A stretch of 64,000 bases of DNA from Dentipellis sp. KUC8613. Taxonomy: Eukaryota > Basidiomycota > Agaricomycetes > Russulales > Hericiaceae. The stretch spans positions 311,835-375,834 of the forward strand of contig NSJX01000001.1 of the NCBI GenBank assembly GCA_002286715.1, written 5' to 3'. This document shows, piece by piece, positions 48,914 to 61,180 of this stretch. Both the position numbers and the translations under genes were made by a program. The first letter of the stretch is position 1, and every line of letters starts with the position of its first letter. The notes below the pieces were generated by a model. The model ran no database searches. It saw only the letters and a program-made list of their open reading frames with translations, and was not told the DNA's origin.

Positions 48914-49051
48914 TCGATAATATCATACATGACACAACTTGATTTGTCAGGGCGTGACTTCACCGTGACAATCTACTCTTTCTCCGAGCTTCCCGAGGCC
49001 ACTCGCTTCTTTGAGCATAAGAGAAAAATCACCTTCGAGAAACATCCAGAT

Positions 49052-49083
49052 AATCGAGACGCTTCTGGTTGCTGAACGCACCC
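49052..49083 (-). repeat. right terminal inverted repeat, 32 bp
   Basis: Exact reverse complement of 46049-46080; followed by the TAA duplication at 49084-49086. Confidence 0.95.
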
Positions 49084-49086
49084 TAA
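49084..49086. other. target-site duplication, right copy (TAA)
   Basis: TAA, matching 46046-46048. Confidence 0.9.
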
Positions 49087-49886
49087 GGTTGAGCGAGAAA
49101 ATGTCAGGCTGTGAGTTCTGAGGAAGATTGGCAAGAGGGGGACATGGCCTTGAGGAGGGGGGCCCGAGCGCGCGGAGGAGGCATGTAAAGATCGGCAGGG
49201 TCACCGTGACGTGAGCCTCCCTTTCCAATTCAGAGTCGTGCAGCGCCGACCTTACGGAAGGCAGCTGCACTACCAGTGCGGCAACCCAACCCAAACGCTC
49301 ATAAGTACACTCATAGAATACTCAGCGTATACGACCCGCAGACATTAACTGTACAAGACAAATGAATCATTGACCACATCGCGTAATATGTGTAAGTGAC
49401 AATGAGCATTGAATTAAGCAGGTAGGGCTCTCGTACCCCGTAAAGGCACTACGAGAATGCGTAAGGTACGTAGGTGTACATCAAACTGGTATGGGGCACA
49501 GATTCTGCAAGGCGAGAAGTAATATGATGGACTGCATGATGCAAAAGAGGAGATTGAGGGATATATGAAACCCATGTAGGAATAGATAGAAAAAGGGAAG
49601 ACTGTCTGGGAGTGAATAGAACTGTGTGCAAAGAATAAAACCCGCCTGGAGTGACCAGCCAACGAAAAAGAAGGACCGAGCGGCGTGACGTGAGCATGCG
49701 ATGAGAGTGCGCGAGATCGGTGAGCAGAACGGATGAAGGTGGAAACGGAGCTGGCCGGTGAGCAACTATGCGAAAATAAGGGAGGTGACAATTACAGCGG
49801 AGCGGGACGAAACATGCGAGTCCAAGTTTTGAGAGTAGATGCAGAGACCGGAAAATGTATGCTGTTACATCATGTCATGGGGGGAC
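49087..49886. other. intergenic, 3' flank of RGS gene
   Basis: The right part is probably the 3' UTR of the RGS gene. Open frames on minus are pyrimidine-driven and unsupported. Confidence 0.5.
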
Positions 49887-52042
49887 TCATGTCGAAGGCC
49901 TATCGTTCCATGTGCGGTGGTCTCGCTCCCGTTGTTGCAGTGGTCGCCCCTCACTCGCCTGTTGCGAGACAGTCACGTAGGCGCCACCCACTTCTTCCGC
50001 ATCGGGGTCCAGCCCTGGTGGTACAGACGGCCCCGAGTTGGACATGTAGTGGACGTCGCTGTCCAGGAAGTCGTAATCATCGTTCTTGCTCCGCAAAGCC
50101 ACAAACTTCGCTGTCTTGGTGAACTAGAGATGTCACAGTCGCTGTCAGTCGGGCAGAAACCGCTGATACTCGCTACGACAACGCGCACCTTAGGCACCGA
50201 ATCTGTCGCCATCAGACGGAAGACATGCGTCTGAATCCGCTCGTACAGGCGGATCATTGTCTGCAGCTGCGTCGCGTTGAAAGCGCTCAGCTGCTCCTGC
50301 TCCAGTCGGCCCTTGAACTGCGTCCCAGTCAAGCCCAGCATGACCTCGGTCAAGTACGCCGAGAGCTCGTTCCGCAGGCCGTGGTCGATGTTCAACTCGC
50401 ACTGACTCGAAGGAGCCAGGTACATGGAGTAGATCGTGTATGCCTGCTGGATGAGAGCCTCGTGATGCTGCTCCATTGCCAGCTGACCGGGTGTCCCCTT
50501 CGCCACCTGGGAAGGATGCACCAGGTTCGACGAAGCCGACGACGTGATGTTGAACTTGCGCTTGAAATCCTCGACCTCGAGCCAGAAGGACAGGTTCTCT
50601 TCGCAGAAGTTGTCGCGGAGGAACTCGCGGAAGAGACTCCGCAGCTGCGGCGAGTCGATGATGAAGCGCAAGCGTTCCGTGTTGCTCTCCTTGCCGTGCC
50701 GCTTGTCGTGCTCGTACCCAGCATTCATCCGCTCCGCTATCGAGATGCGCCGGTGGATCTTGGCGTCGCCGTTCGAGGCACCCGCCGCGGCATCCCTGTC
50801 GTCCGTCGACGACCGCTCGGCCTTGGTCACGTTGGCCGTCGAACTGTTCGGCGAGTCGACCGTTCCCCGAGCGGAGTCCCAACGAGCCACACGAATTCCC
50901 TCATCGGTGATCCTGTAGATGGCCTTCGCAGTACAGCGGAATTCACCGGTTTGCTATGGACGAAGGTCAGCGGAAAGTCTTCTGGAGACGAAGAGCAGAG
51001 ACGCACGCTAACGGGCGAATTGCCACCTGGCGCGGTTCCGCGGACGGTGAAAATGATCGCGGAGTCGTTATTCTTCCTCTTATCGCTGACGAGAGTAATG
51101 AGGCCGAAGCGCACGAACTGGGCTGCCATCTCCGCCGCCTCTTCTCTGCCGACCACCGATGTGAAGTCACAGAGCCATTCCAGCTGGCGGCGAAGCAGTA
51201 CTTCTGGGACACAGGGGCACGACTCCCCGCAGGCTGCTTGTCTGGCACGTCCATGAGCTGGATACCCCTCGAACGCTCGGTATATGCGGTGGTAGGATCT
51301 TGCTGGGAGCCAGCCGCTGGTGCATAGTTCGCCTGACGGCCAACAAACCGACGGAACAGAGCGGTGATGACCGACTGCGAAACGATGATCTCGTCGTCGA
51401 CGGAACGACGTTCGAGATGGAGCAGTTTCATGCAGATCGGCTGGGTTGCGAAGACATGGCCGAGGTGGTCGCCGTTGATACCGTTTCTGCTGATGAACCG
51501 CTCGAGGACGTGGAGGCCCTTCGGAGTGAGAACGTAGACACCGCGCTCCTTGAAAAGGTTGGAGGAAGGATCGGCGGCGTTCTCGATGAGGCGAGCATCC
51601 ATGAAGTGTTGGCTCATGGCCTTGGCCATATCGCGGGTCATCGAGAAGGTAGTCGTGGTGGTGGTCGTGATAACTCGTGAGGGTTCTCTTGGGTCCGGCC
51701 CACGATTTGACTGGGAGAATTTGAGTGATGCCAGGTTGAGGGCGGCCTCATCGCTGAGAGGGAGAAAATTAGAAGGTGAAGATGATGGAAAAGACAGCGG
51801 GCGTACGTTGTGAACGAATTAGGGAATGTACGGAAGAATTGCTTGTGAGTTGTGAGTTGAAGGGAGACGATTAGAGTAGCAAATAGATCGAGAGTGTCCT
51901 GAAAGCGGCGAAACCTGTTATAGCAGAAACGGGAAGAGAAAAAAAGGAGAAAACGGACTTTTAGGAAGGGACGTCCACGCTTTGTGGTCTTCATCATGTG
52001 TGATGAAGACGCAGCAGGGTCAACGGCGGATGTGGAAGGCAT
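49887..52042 (-). CDS. DEP-RGS regulator of G-protein signalling (FlbA/Thn1/Sst2 type)
   Basis: Six exons (52042-51959, 51898-51807, 51753-51266, 51203-51007, 50953-50189, 50123-49887) encode 620 aa. This GTPase-activating protein turns off heterotrimeric G alpha signalling; Thn1 of Schizophyllum and FlbA of Aspergillus control hyphal growth and sporulation. The first DEP-like domain (~25-160) has TLDLFATLIVSLQLTTHKQF and ERGVYVLTPKGLHVLERFIS. The second (~220-320) has LEWLCDFTSVVGREEAAEMA and RFGLITLVSDKRKNNDSAI. The RGS domain (~385-540) runs from LRSLFREFLRDNFCEENLSF and FWLEVEDFKRKF to LMATDSVPKF. The intron 51265-51204 is needed to restore frame between the two DEP domains. The first ATG (52042) or an internal MMK (51997) could start the protein. 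Confidence 0.92.
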
Positions 52043-55000
52043 GGTGGAGGACGGAGGGGAAGGAGGGAGGAGCCAGGGGAGAAAAGGACGGGATGGAAAG
52101 AGAAAAGAAAGGCGGAAGGGGAGAAGAGGGACGGAGGAGGGGAGGTGATATGATGACGGGAGGCAAGAGCCGTGGCAATTTCGTTGGCAACGGCGTGCTC
52201 TCTCCCGTCCCTTTTCGCCTCTTTATTCCCACGGCCCCTGCCTTTTGCGCATACTCCAAACAGGAACGCGGCTAGTCTCATTTAGCCCCTGGTCGTCCGG
52301 TCCCGCCTCGACTTTTTCTTCCGTTCGTCCTGCCGTCCTCGACTTTCTGGCATGTTGATCCACGCTCTGCCCTGCGGCTCTCATACAAATCCAGGCTATT
52401 ATTGCAAGGCCAACGACCAGCCATGGCCACCGAGTGCCATCTTTGCCCGGCACGTGTCGCGTCACGGCAGCGTGATGGCTCGGGCGTCATCCCGTCTTCT
52501 TGCCTTCGACTTCTCTGGACCAACAATCTCTGCCAGTGCCAGATCTCCCGGACGCACCCTTCTCCCCCGCCCCTCCAGCGCCAACGTCCTCGTCGTGCCC
52601 TGTGTCCTCCTCACTAGCCCCGGCGATGCTCTGATCCTTGCCACCAACGTGTCCCCGCGCTCCGGCTCCCGGCTTGGCTGCGCACGCACTGATCTAATCG
52701 CGATAACACAGTCTCGCCGCGCCCATCCCCAAACATTTCACCGTGCTTCACCTCGACGGCTGTCTTGTGTCGTAACACCACCACAACCGGCCGCGCGCCG
52801 TCCTCCCTGCGACGGGGGCGCTCGGGCTGACAACGTTCATCTCAGCAACTCAGCGGACCACCGAGCCGAGCCGCACTGCAATCTAAGCGAGCTCCGCGAC
52901 CTGAATTTATCTGCACGCACGAGCGACGCGTCCTCCACCCTCGCGACTAATTCGATCAACCGGGCGCTTATCGCCTCGGCATGCGGCCCCCTCCGCTCTT
53001 CGCACCGTCCCGTCCGCTGCCTAATATGGGCCGCCTCTTGCCTTTTCGATCTACTCCTCCTCGTAACCACACGCGATCGTCCTCCACTGCACTCGGGCCC
53101 TGCACAAACCCGCACTTGATCCGGCTTATATATATATGTGACGAGTGTTAGCTACCCTGAAGCATGTTTTCTTCCGAGTCGCTGACCCCGACGACACTGC
53201 CCGGTATCCTTCGTTTCGCTGGCGCGTCAATCCCCGACGGGGAGGAGGTCCGTTTATCCCAGGGCCCAGACACTGCTGCGGCCAGCCTATGTCTTTGTGG
53301 CGTTGTACGGCGTTGCTCTGCCCCCACGACGAGGGCATGCGGCGACGGCGAGGCAGCATCCTGGTTACCAAGCATGTTGCCAGCTCATTTCGGTCTTTGT
53401 GTGGCGCGTGCCGTGCAATGCCCGGAGGCTAGACTTGGGCTAGACATTGGTTAGCTTCAACCGTTGGATATTGCACGACCTCTGTCGTCAAGACCTCGGC
53501 CAATTCGGATACATACGGTGCGTAGAAATAAATTTACCCTATTTCATCTCGCAGCTTGACACACCCATACGAGTCACCTCGTTGCACACCGCCATGACTT
53601 ACCTCCTTGGGTGCTCGTTGCGACAGGTCTCAAATATCTTGAGCAGCAACTGCCGTTGCGCCGTGGACGTCATAGGCGCTTCAAATACTGTGAGCAGTCC
53701 TTACAATACTTGTATCAGCTTACCAACACCGAGCTTTGTAGGATTCCCGACAGTGCATGATACGTAGCCTCGCGGCGCTAACACTGCCTCTGGGGGATGG
53801 CTGTTGCATGTACCAGGCGTTTCCTCAGCGCCCGATGCAGGCACAGCTGCCGGCTTATGAATATTACTCCAGGCATGCAGAGAATCCTCGTTATTTCGCC
53901 GTAATGAATCAACGTTGTTTGACAAGCATGCATTCTCTTCGGAATGATGTAGGTACACTTGCAATGCTTCGCCTTGCCACCAAACATTCCTCCTGTCGTG
54001 GCTGCGGCATACTTACGACTCGTCATTCATGCCGTGCGGCCTTACGCGCCGGTCGGCCTACAGCAGTCGGCCCGCAGAACAATCCCGGTTATTGGGTCCC
54101 TATATTTCGAGCCTTCAACGAAGCTTATGGGTCCGAGGATCATTCCAATGTTACGTTTGAGTCCCTTTTGAAGGTGGATTGATCTTCGCAGCCGTTTGAA
54201 TATCTCACGTCTACCGAATAGCCCTGGCTCGAGAACACTCCGGGTTTCATCTTGAAAGTTAGGTAGATCACGGTAAGTAAATATACAAGCTACACTTTGG
54301 TGCACGTATTTGATTTTCACGAAACCCCAAACCAGGGCCCCACGCGGGTTTATCACTCGCTTGAAGTGTCCCTTGTTCGAACAATGTCGCTCACGATTGC
54401 TCCTTGGGGTCATGATCTGCGATGCACGTCTAGGTATGCGAGCTTATTCTCAGCTCCTAGGCTAGTCATGGCCGCCTGTGCGCACGATGCGTCGTTCACA
54501 CCACTGGGGTGCCCTTCCCTGACGCAAGTGAGTAATCTTTCCTACCGGAACAAAGTCTGATCAAATTCCCGCATTCCTTCCTAGTCCATCATCAATCCAC
54601 TATGGTTCTCTACCATTGAACACCAATGGCTTCGTGATGCGCCTCCAGGACTCTCGATGCATCCGCCCCGCCCAAATCAGGAACAATGCGTGCGCCCCGC
54701 CTGGGACCTGATGAACCACGTAGCTCCATAAGTGCAGCACATATCGGGCCAAGCCAAGGCCCGATGATCACGCAGCCTCGCCAGGCGCAACTCCCAGCCC
54801 AATAGCGTCCGCCCTCGGCCTTCGTCAGCGGAGATACACGCCATGTCGCCCGTCGTGCGCGCAGAGCAGCCGGCAGCTGAGGCTACTCTGTAACAGCCGC
54901 AGACGTCACTTACACTCGCAGAACGCGCCCCGACACGGCGGCACCTAGACCCGCTGTCAGCCGCCACAGAATTGGAGAGGCTGACGAGGACGTTTCTTGT

Positions 55001-56464
55001 CAGCATGGTCCGTGATGGACTGTAACAGTGGACAGGCGTGCGCCGCGCCGCGCCTTGGTAAGTAGGTATGCATTCAATTGAGTCGCGCGACCCACGTACA
55101 AGCGTCGGTTTGGCTTTCATCTGACCAGTGCCCCAAGCGGCTACGACGGCGCTCGTCGCAGGCTTTCAGCACCATACGTAGTGCCCAGCAATGCACCCGC
55201 CCGGAGCATCTTGGCACCCCTCCGCGCCTGGCCGCCGCTAGCTTTCGCGTGCAGTGCGTATATTGCACTGTACGTTATTACATGACAGTTTGAGTTGATG
55301 CCGCATCAATACTCAATACGCCACGCCTGCAGGTCCCATGCATACGCTTCCGAGGCGCAAGTGCGCCCCGACGCACGACGCTCGCAGCGCACGCCGCTTA
55401 TCTCTCGACCCCCCGAATCTCGTAACGCGAGACGCGTCACCAGCTTTCCCCCCGCCGCCGCACTCCCTCCGATCTCGCGAACGCGAACGCACCTCCGCGT
55501 CCCGCTCCCACGTGAGCGTTCACTGCTCGATACGGCGGTAGCTTCGAGCTTCGACGAAGCCCATGCGGCTCCGCATTGGGTGTCTCATATCGACGCCCGG
55601 CTTCTTTCCTGCCTTCGATCTGCGTGCCCCGCCGCACCGCGACTGTGTAAGGAGCAATCACCCCACCGCGCCTGCAATTGCATCCTGCTCTGTCTGCGTG
55701 CCGGCACGCGCTGGCAGGCACGCGCAATCTTCTGCCTCGTCCGCGCAAATTGCGTTTCGGGGCGCCATGGCTATGCGCGGGCGGACGTGAAACGCGAAAC
55801 ACGACAGTACTGACTATGTACACGCGACACACACTTCGCCGCGGCGGCCACCGACACCGTGACCTGCGTATCCGACATTCAAAGGCAGCAGGCTGGGTGC
55901 GCTCCGACGGTGTCGGTCCTGACCACAGGCCATTTATGCCTCGGCTGAGCAGTCGAGTCACTCTGCTTGGGCGTCGGGCCCACGGTGCTGTTTCAGATAC
56001 TGCGGGTCTGTGGAATGTGGTTTTGGCTTTGCCGCATTGGGTTGGATGTGGGTGCGGTATGTACCTGTGGTGATGGTCATGTTATTGATGGTGTGGGAAT
56101 GCGTGTGCGTGTGGGCTAAGGTCGTAGGGATGTAGATGCAGCGTGAATGTAGGCTTTGGCGTTAATATTATGATGGATGGCTTGATGCAGCTTGGAATTA
56201 TACAATGCAATGAATTATACAATGCAATGTGTGTTGAGTACTTCTGCGTTCTTGTCCGACGAGAGCAAGATGGTCATGATCTCCAACGAAGCTTGTTGGT
56301 TACTTTTTTTTTTGGAAACCGGTCAGAAACATCATACCATATGGCCTCTTTTCCTCTCGGTGATATGTTTCTGCAAAAACATACTCTACTTGATAATGTT
56401 GCTATCCCGGGATGCTCGCAAGCCACAACCTATCTGTGAGCCGGAAATTCTCTTCACCCTCATC
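52043..56464. other. 4.4-kb gene-poor region
   Basis: The left ~200 bp is purine-rich on plus (CT-rich on minus) and is likely the RGS promoter and leader. The rest is CpG-rich with many short frames but no motif or splice chain. TTATATATATATG lies at ~53126-53138. A 17-bp direct repeat sits at 56195-56228. Confidence 0.5.
56195..56228. repeat. 17-bp tandem duplication
   Basis: GAATTATACAATGCAAT occurs twice head to tail. Confidence 0.8.
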
Positions 56465-56558
56465 GGCACTATAGCCAAGTGGTTACGGCGACAGATTAGA
56501 ACTCTAAATATCTATCTGTTTCCCTCTGGGAGCGCAGGTTCAAATCCTGCTGGTGTCG
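56465..56558 (+). tRNA. tRNA-Ser (anticodon AGA), intron-containing
   Basis: The acceptor GGCACTA pairs with TGGTGTC, including two G-T wobbles; the discriminator is G73. The D stem is GCC/GGC. The anticodon stem ACAGA/TCTGT encloses TTAGAA..A, giving anticodon AGA. A 12-nt intron (CTCTAAATATCT) follows position 37. A long variable arm (TTCCCTCTGGGAGC) is typical of serine tRNAs. The T arm is GCAGG-TTCAAAT-CCTGC. The mature length is 82 nt. A T5 run at 56580-56584 is the likely pol III terminator. Confidence 0.93.
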
Positions 56559-56579
56559 TTTGATCTACAAATTACTGAA

Positions 56580-56584
56580 TTTTT
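56580..56584 (+). terminator. RNA polymerase III terminator of tRNA-Ser
   Basis: Five T residues 22 nt past the tRNA 3' end. Confidence 0.5.
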
Positions 56585-56855
56585 GCTTTAAGCTTCACAG
56601 AGAACAGGAAGATGCAGAAATTGTCGGGGTACGAGGAGCAGGTGGACTCGAAGTCGCGACGCGTTGAATGCACGTGACAACTACGAGTGTGGTTAGGGTT
56701 ACTCGAGATAGGCCGGATAAGATCTAGCAAGTTCTCCGGCGGCTGAAGGGACCGCTTCTCGAAGTTTCTGGACATTTCGCCGTCTGGTATAACTCCTCCA
56801 GCCTTCTCTCACCTGCTGCCGTCTCTAACTAACATCGTCCACCCATCGATACCCT

Positions 56856-59130
56856 ATGTCATCTGTAGGTTTTTCTCTGGCTTGTATACATGTACGCGTC
56901 TGACGGCGAACTGCTATTGGCGATGCAGGTAGACGCGCTCAAGGCAGAGGGCAACAAGGCCTTCTCGGCGAAGAACTACGATCTTGCCATCGAGCTCTTC
57001 ACCAAGGCCATCGAGCTCGATGCGAACAACCATGTGCTCTGGTCGAACAGGAGCGCAGCCAAGGCAGGCAAGCGCCAGTACGAGGGCGCGCTCGAAGATG
57101 CAGAGCAGGTACGTTTTATCCGGGGAAGCGCTCACCTTCAAGCACATTATTTACGTCTGTCCTTGGGGCTCGTAGTGCATCAAGGTGAACCCCACGTGGG
57201 CGAAGGGCTACGCGCGCAAGGGTGCTGCCCTGCACGGGGAGCGGAGATACGCCGAGGCCATCGAGGCGTACGAGACGGGTCTGAAGATCGAGGACAGCGA
57301 TGCGCTCCGAAAAGGTCTGAAGGAGGTCAAGGAGGCCAAAGGTAAGCACCGCACACGCGCACCCTGGAGACGCGCCGAAGTTGCTAAATCCGTATCGCAG
57401 AGGCCGACGAGCGAGGCGACGGCGCAGAGGCCATGGGGCTCGCGAAGATGTTCGGCGACCCCAATCTCATCGGGAAGCTCGCCGCGAACCCGCGCACGCA
57501 GAAGCACCTCGCGGACGCGTCGTTCATGCAGACGGTACGCCTCCTATCTCCGTGCGGGGCCACCCTGACCTCGTCATGCTGACTCGCACTTCCCCGCATT
57601 AGCTCCTTGCGATCCAGAAGAACCCGCAGCTCGCGAACACCGCGCTCCAGGGCGACCCGCGCATGATCGATGTGCTCGGGGTCCTCATGGGCATCGACAT
57701 GCAGGGCTTCACGCGCCCGGAGGACTCTGACGCACTAAAGGGCATGAACACCCAGGATATGCCTGACATCCTGCAGCAGCCGTCCTCGCCACCCAGGCAA
57801 CCCGCCACGCCCCCTCAGCCTAAGGCTTCGACGTCGGCCCCGCCGAAGCCGGCACAGGAGGACGTCAATATGGCAGAGCCCGAGACGGAAGAGGAGGCGG
57901 AGGAGGCGCGGCTGAAGAAGGAGGCGGAGGCAGAGAAGAAGGTCGGTGCCGAGGCATACAAGAAGCGCGACTTTGAGACCGCTTCGACGCATTTTGCGAA
58001 GGCTTGGGAAATTTGGCCCAAGGACATCACGTTCTTGACCAACTTGGGAGGTGAGCAGCGTGCTTTTTTGTGCTGATCATCGCGTTTCTGACCTATGTGG
58101 CAAAGCTGTGTACTTCGAGCAGGGCGAATACGACAAGGCCATCGAGACTTGCGAGAAGGCAGCAGAAGAGGCCCGTTCGGTGAGTCCAACTTTGATCTTA
58201 GGGAACTGACCTTCCGCTAATACTTGAATTCCTTAGCTCCGTGCCGACTACAAGCTCGTCGCCAAGGCCTACGGACGAATCGGAAGCGCATACCAGCGCA
58301 AAGATGATCTCGAGTCCGCAATCAAGTACTACGAAAAGTCGCTCACCGAGCACCGCACGCCCGACATCCTCAACAAGCTGCGCGACGCCCAGAAGGCGAA
58401 AGCCGACCTCGACCGCCAGGCGTACATCGACCCCGAGAAGGCAGAGGTGGCCCGCGAGGAGGGCAACAAGCTCTTCAAGAGCGGCGACTTTGCGGGCGCC
58501 GTGAAGAGCTACTCCGAGGGCATCAAGCGGAATCCAAGCGACCCCCGTGGGTACAACAACCGGGCTCTGGCGTACACCAAGCTTGTTGCGTTCCCTGAAG
58601 CCCTCAAGGACGCCGAGGAGGCGATCAAGGTCGATCCTACCTTCGGTATGTCATGATCTTGCTTTTTGTACGGTACTGCCGCTCACCCTCCTCACAGTCA
58701 AGGCGTACATTCGCAAGGCGACCGTCCTGTTTGCGATGCGCGACTACACGAAGGCAATGGACGCCATTCAGGACGCGACCGAACACGACGACGACGGGAA
58801 ACACACGCAGGAGATCCAGGGGCAGATGTTCAAGATCCAGCAGGCGATCTCGCAGCAGCGGGCAGGCGAGTCGGACGAGCAGGCTCTCGAGCGCGCCATG
58901 CGCGACCCGGAGGTTGCGGTAAGTTCTTTTAACTCCGCTACAAAAACCGCCAGTCGACTGACGCGACGCGTGTTTCTGAAACGCAGGGCATCATGAACGA
59001 CCCGGTCATGCAGTCGATTCTGCAGCAGGCGCAGTCCAACCCGCAGGCGCTGCAGGACCACATGAAGAACCCGACGGTGAAATCGAAGATCCTGAAGCTC
59101 ATCAACGCGGGCATCATCAAGACGCGGTGA
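56856..59130 (+). CDS. STI1: Hsp70/Hsp90 co-chaperone Sti1 (Hop)
   Basis: Nine exons (56856-56864, 56929-57108, 57176-57341, 57401-57534, 57603-58050, 58106-58179, 58237-58645, 58698-58918, 58987-59130) encode 594 aa. Sti1 links Hsp70 to Hsp90 and hands over client proteins in the cytosol. TPR1 (~5-115) begins LKAEGNKAFSAKNYDLAIEL. DP1 (~125-190) has MGLAKMFGDPNLIGKLA and a DPRMIDVLGVLMG end. A Pro/Ala-rich linker leads to TPR2A (~315-410) with EAYKKRDFETASTHFAKAWE, then TPR2B (~430-540) with REEGNKLFKSGDFAGAVKSY, and DP2 (~550-594) with DPVMQSILQQAQSNPQALQD. The first coding exon is only ATG-TCA-TCT; it restores the usual short MS..V start, so I prefer it to the later ATG at 56890. Confidence 0.97.
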
Positions 59131-59404
59131 GCAGAACAGAGACGAAGATCGGGGGTGCGTTACAGTATGTGTGGTGTGCACTATATTGCTGGGAAGAGCG
59201 GAAAGGGCCTGTGTCAGACGCATCAGCTTGGGTTTTGCGGATCTGTGTTATCAACTTGTCAAGAATGCACTATTTGTATCATGTCATCTGTTGTGTTCAA
59301 ATACATCATCACTTTAATCTCTGCTTCGTTTCACCTGCGCCCCAGCACCATGGTCATCGTACATATCCGCGTTTAGACCGCCACTAGATCACAACTGACC
59401 GCAT

Positions 59405-60830
59405 TCACCAGGACCAGGACCAGTCCCTGAGACCCGCGTCCTCGAACGCCTGGATCACGCCCCGTGCACAGGCCTCCCGCTCCTCCGCCTTCACGCCATC
59501 CTTCACCTCCCGCCAGCCCTTCACCGCCTGATGTACCTCCTCGAGTTTACTCAACCCGACCACCGTCGGCATCACGCCCTCGCCCGTACCGTCCACACCA
59601 TCCTCCGCCCGCTTCGCCGCCCACGCAATCGCGAGCGTCGGGAGCCCGCCTTCCCAGCTCTCCGCACGCTGCACCGCGACCGCCGCAGCCGCGCGCACCT
59701 TCTCGGGCGCGGGATGCCACCCTGGCGGTGTCGGCGTGAGCAGGCCCATGGAGAGCGGCGAGGCAGTGAGCACCTGCAGCACGCGTGCGCGGTGGAGGAA
59801 CGCGGGGAGGTATGCGAGGAGCGTCGCGTTCTGCAGCGTCAGGTGGCAGTACGACTGTACGAGCTCGAGTGGAATCCCAGTCGCGTGCAGCACCAGGAGC
59901 GACAGGCGAAGGAGCGTCGGGAGAGGGAAGCCTAGGGGCGCGCTGTCAGACCGGGCGTAACGCGTAAGACACAAGAAGGGATGTGTACCGCAGATGCCGA
60001 TGTGCTTGACGAGCCCCTCTGCCTGCAGTTTGCGCAGCTCCGCGACGGCATCGAGGATCTTCTGGTCGCCCGCGCCCCACACCTTGCCTTCGCCACCCTC
60101 CTGCAGCCCGAACGCCGCAGCGTCGGCGCCTAGCGCGGAGGCGTGGGTGCCCTCCTTCTGCGGCATCACGTTGTCCGCGACGAACTCGACATCGTGGAGG
60201 TACACTGCATCGAGGAACGTCGTGTGCATCCGCGAGAGGCTGCGCTCAATGCTACGCCGGATCGTCTGCGGCGAGTAGTCGAACGCCTGCGCGCCGTAGC
60301 GGCCGCATTTGGTGATCTGCACGCGTGATAGAGTTCACGTTCGTGAGTGTCCCGCCACGGCAGACAAGCGCGGCACGGCGTACCAGCTGGTACGAATTGC
60401 GGGGGAATTCGAGTTCCAGGGACTTGAGGGCCGTGCCTAGCACTATCTCGGAGGGCCCATAGTAGGGCGACGTATCGAAGGTCCGGATGCCATACCTGAA
60501 GCAGGGTTGAGCACGTCAGCGCTCGCGTCTTGTGAAATACACGGCGCACCGCAAGGCTAGCCGGATGGTCCTAAGCGGAATGTCCCCTTCTAGGTGGGCG
60601 TCGTCGTTGTAGAAATGCGACCACGCAGCTGCGCCGAACACCAGCGACGTTAGCTTCAAGGGTCCAACCTCTTCCTGACGAGGATCAATCAATACGGGAC
60701 TCGTGCCGGAAGTGGGTTGTGGCATTACCAAAGGGCGGCCGGGGATTGGCTTATCTTCGTCCCCGTCGACGATAGAGTCCAACGGAGGTAGTGTGAACAC
60801 AGGCTGGGAAGAATCAAGGGCAACAACCAT
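59405..60830 (-). CDS. ARA2: aldo-keto reductase, D-arabinose 1-dehydrogenase (Ara2) type
   Basis: Four exons (60830-60550, 60495-60384, 60316-59989, 59931-59405) encode 415 aa. Ara2 oxidises D-arabinose with NAD+ in the erythroascorbate pathway. The TIM-barrel opens with LTSLVFGAAAWS. IRTFDTSPYYGPSEIVLGTA supplies the catalytic Asp and Tyr, ITKCGRYG the Lys and VYLHDVEFV the His. HIGICGFPLPTLLRLSLLV is the Ara2-like strand-helix. QSYCHLTLQNATL and ASPLSMGLLTP line the cofactor side. VVGLSKLEEVHQAV is the usual C-terminal block. A ~50-residue N-terminal extension with Pro/Asp is longer than usual. Sugar specificity is inferred from similarity. Confidence 0.88.
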
Positions 60831-61180
60831 GATGCACTGGGAATAGACCTACTACTGGGTGAATGAAGAAAGGTATCGCGAACAAGTAGAGAAGACACCC
60901 GGCTTTTGAGCGTAGAGCCCAATATCGATCATCTGCCCGGCCCGACGTCATGTCACAGGGCAGTCACGCTCATGTAGGGGGTGCGCTCATGCAGACTCGA
61001 CGTGCAAAGGACAGTCAAAAAATCGATTCAAATCCGTACATACAGCCTTCGTGTCGCTCGACGAACTAACGAGACCCCGCGTGCCCGGCAGATGCAAGCA
61101 TATTAGAGCTTGTCGCGGGTCCAGCTGGCACCGATCATCAGCAACGTGAACGAAAAATAAGGAGGGGCGGGCACTGCGGC
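60831..61180. other. intergenic between ARA2 promoter and NDUFA4 3' end
   Basis: Promoter of the aldo-keto reductase on the left and 3' UTR of the NDUFA4-like gene on the right. No gene seen. Confidence 0.5.

Larger units (their letters stand above)
46049..49083. mobile_element. complete PIF/Harbinger DNA transposon (3,035 bp)
   Basis: The ends are perfect 32-bp terminal inverted repeats beginning GGGTGCGTTCAGCAACCAGA, flanked by a TAA duplication. Inside are two convergent genes: a Myb/SANT-like DNA-binding protein on plus and a DDE_4-type transposase on minus. Both reading frames and all splice sites look intact and the transposase keeps its acidic residues. CpG content is normal. These signs point to a young, possibly autonomous copy. 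Confidence 0.95.

Noticed and set aside
50225..51256. 343-codon plus-strand frame
   Set aside because: It is antisense to the RGS gene, whose domains are clear; no motif on plus.
52352..53119. 255-codon plus-strand frame
   Set aside because: Arg/Ser/Pro composition of random GC-rich DNA; no motif, no splice partner, next to the RGS promoter.
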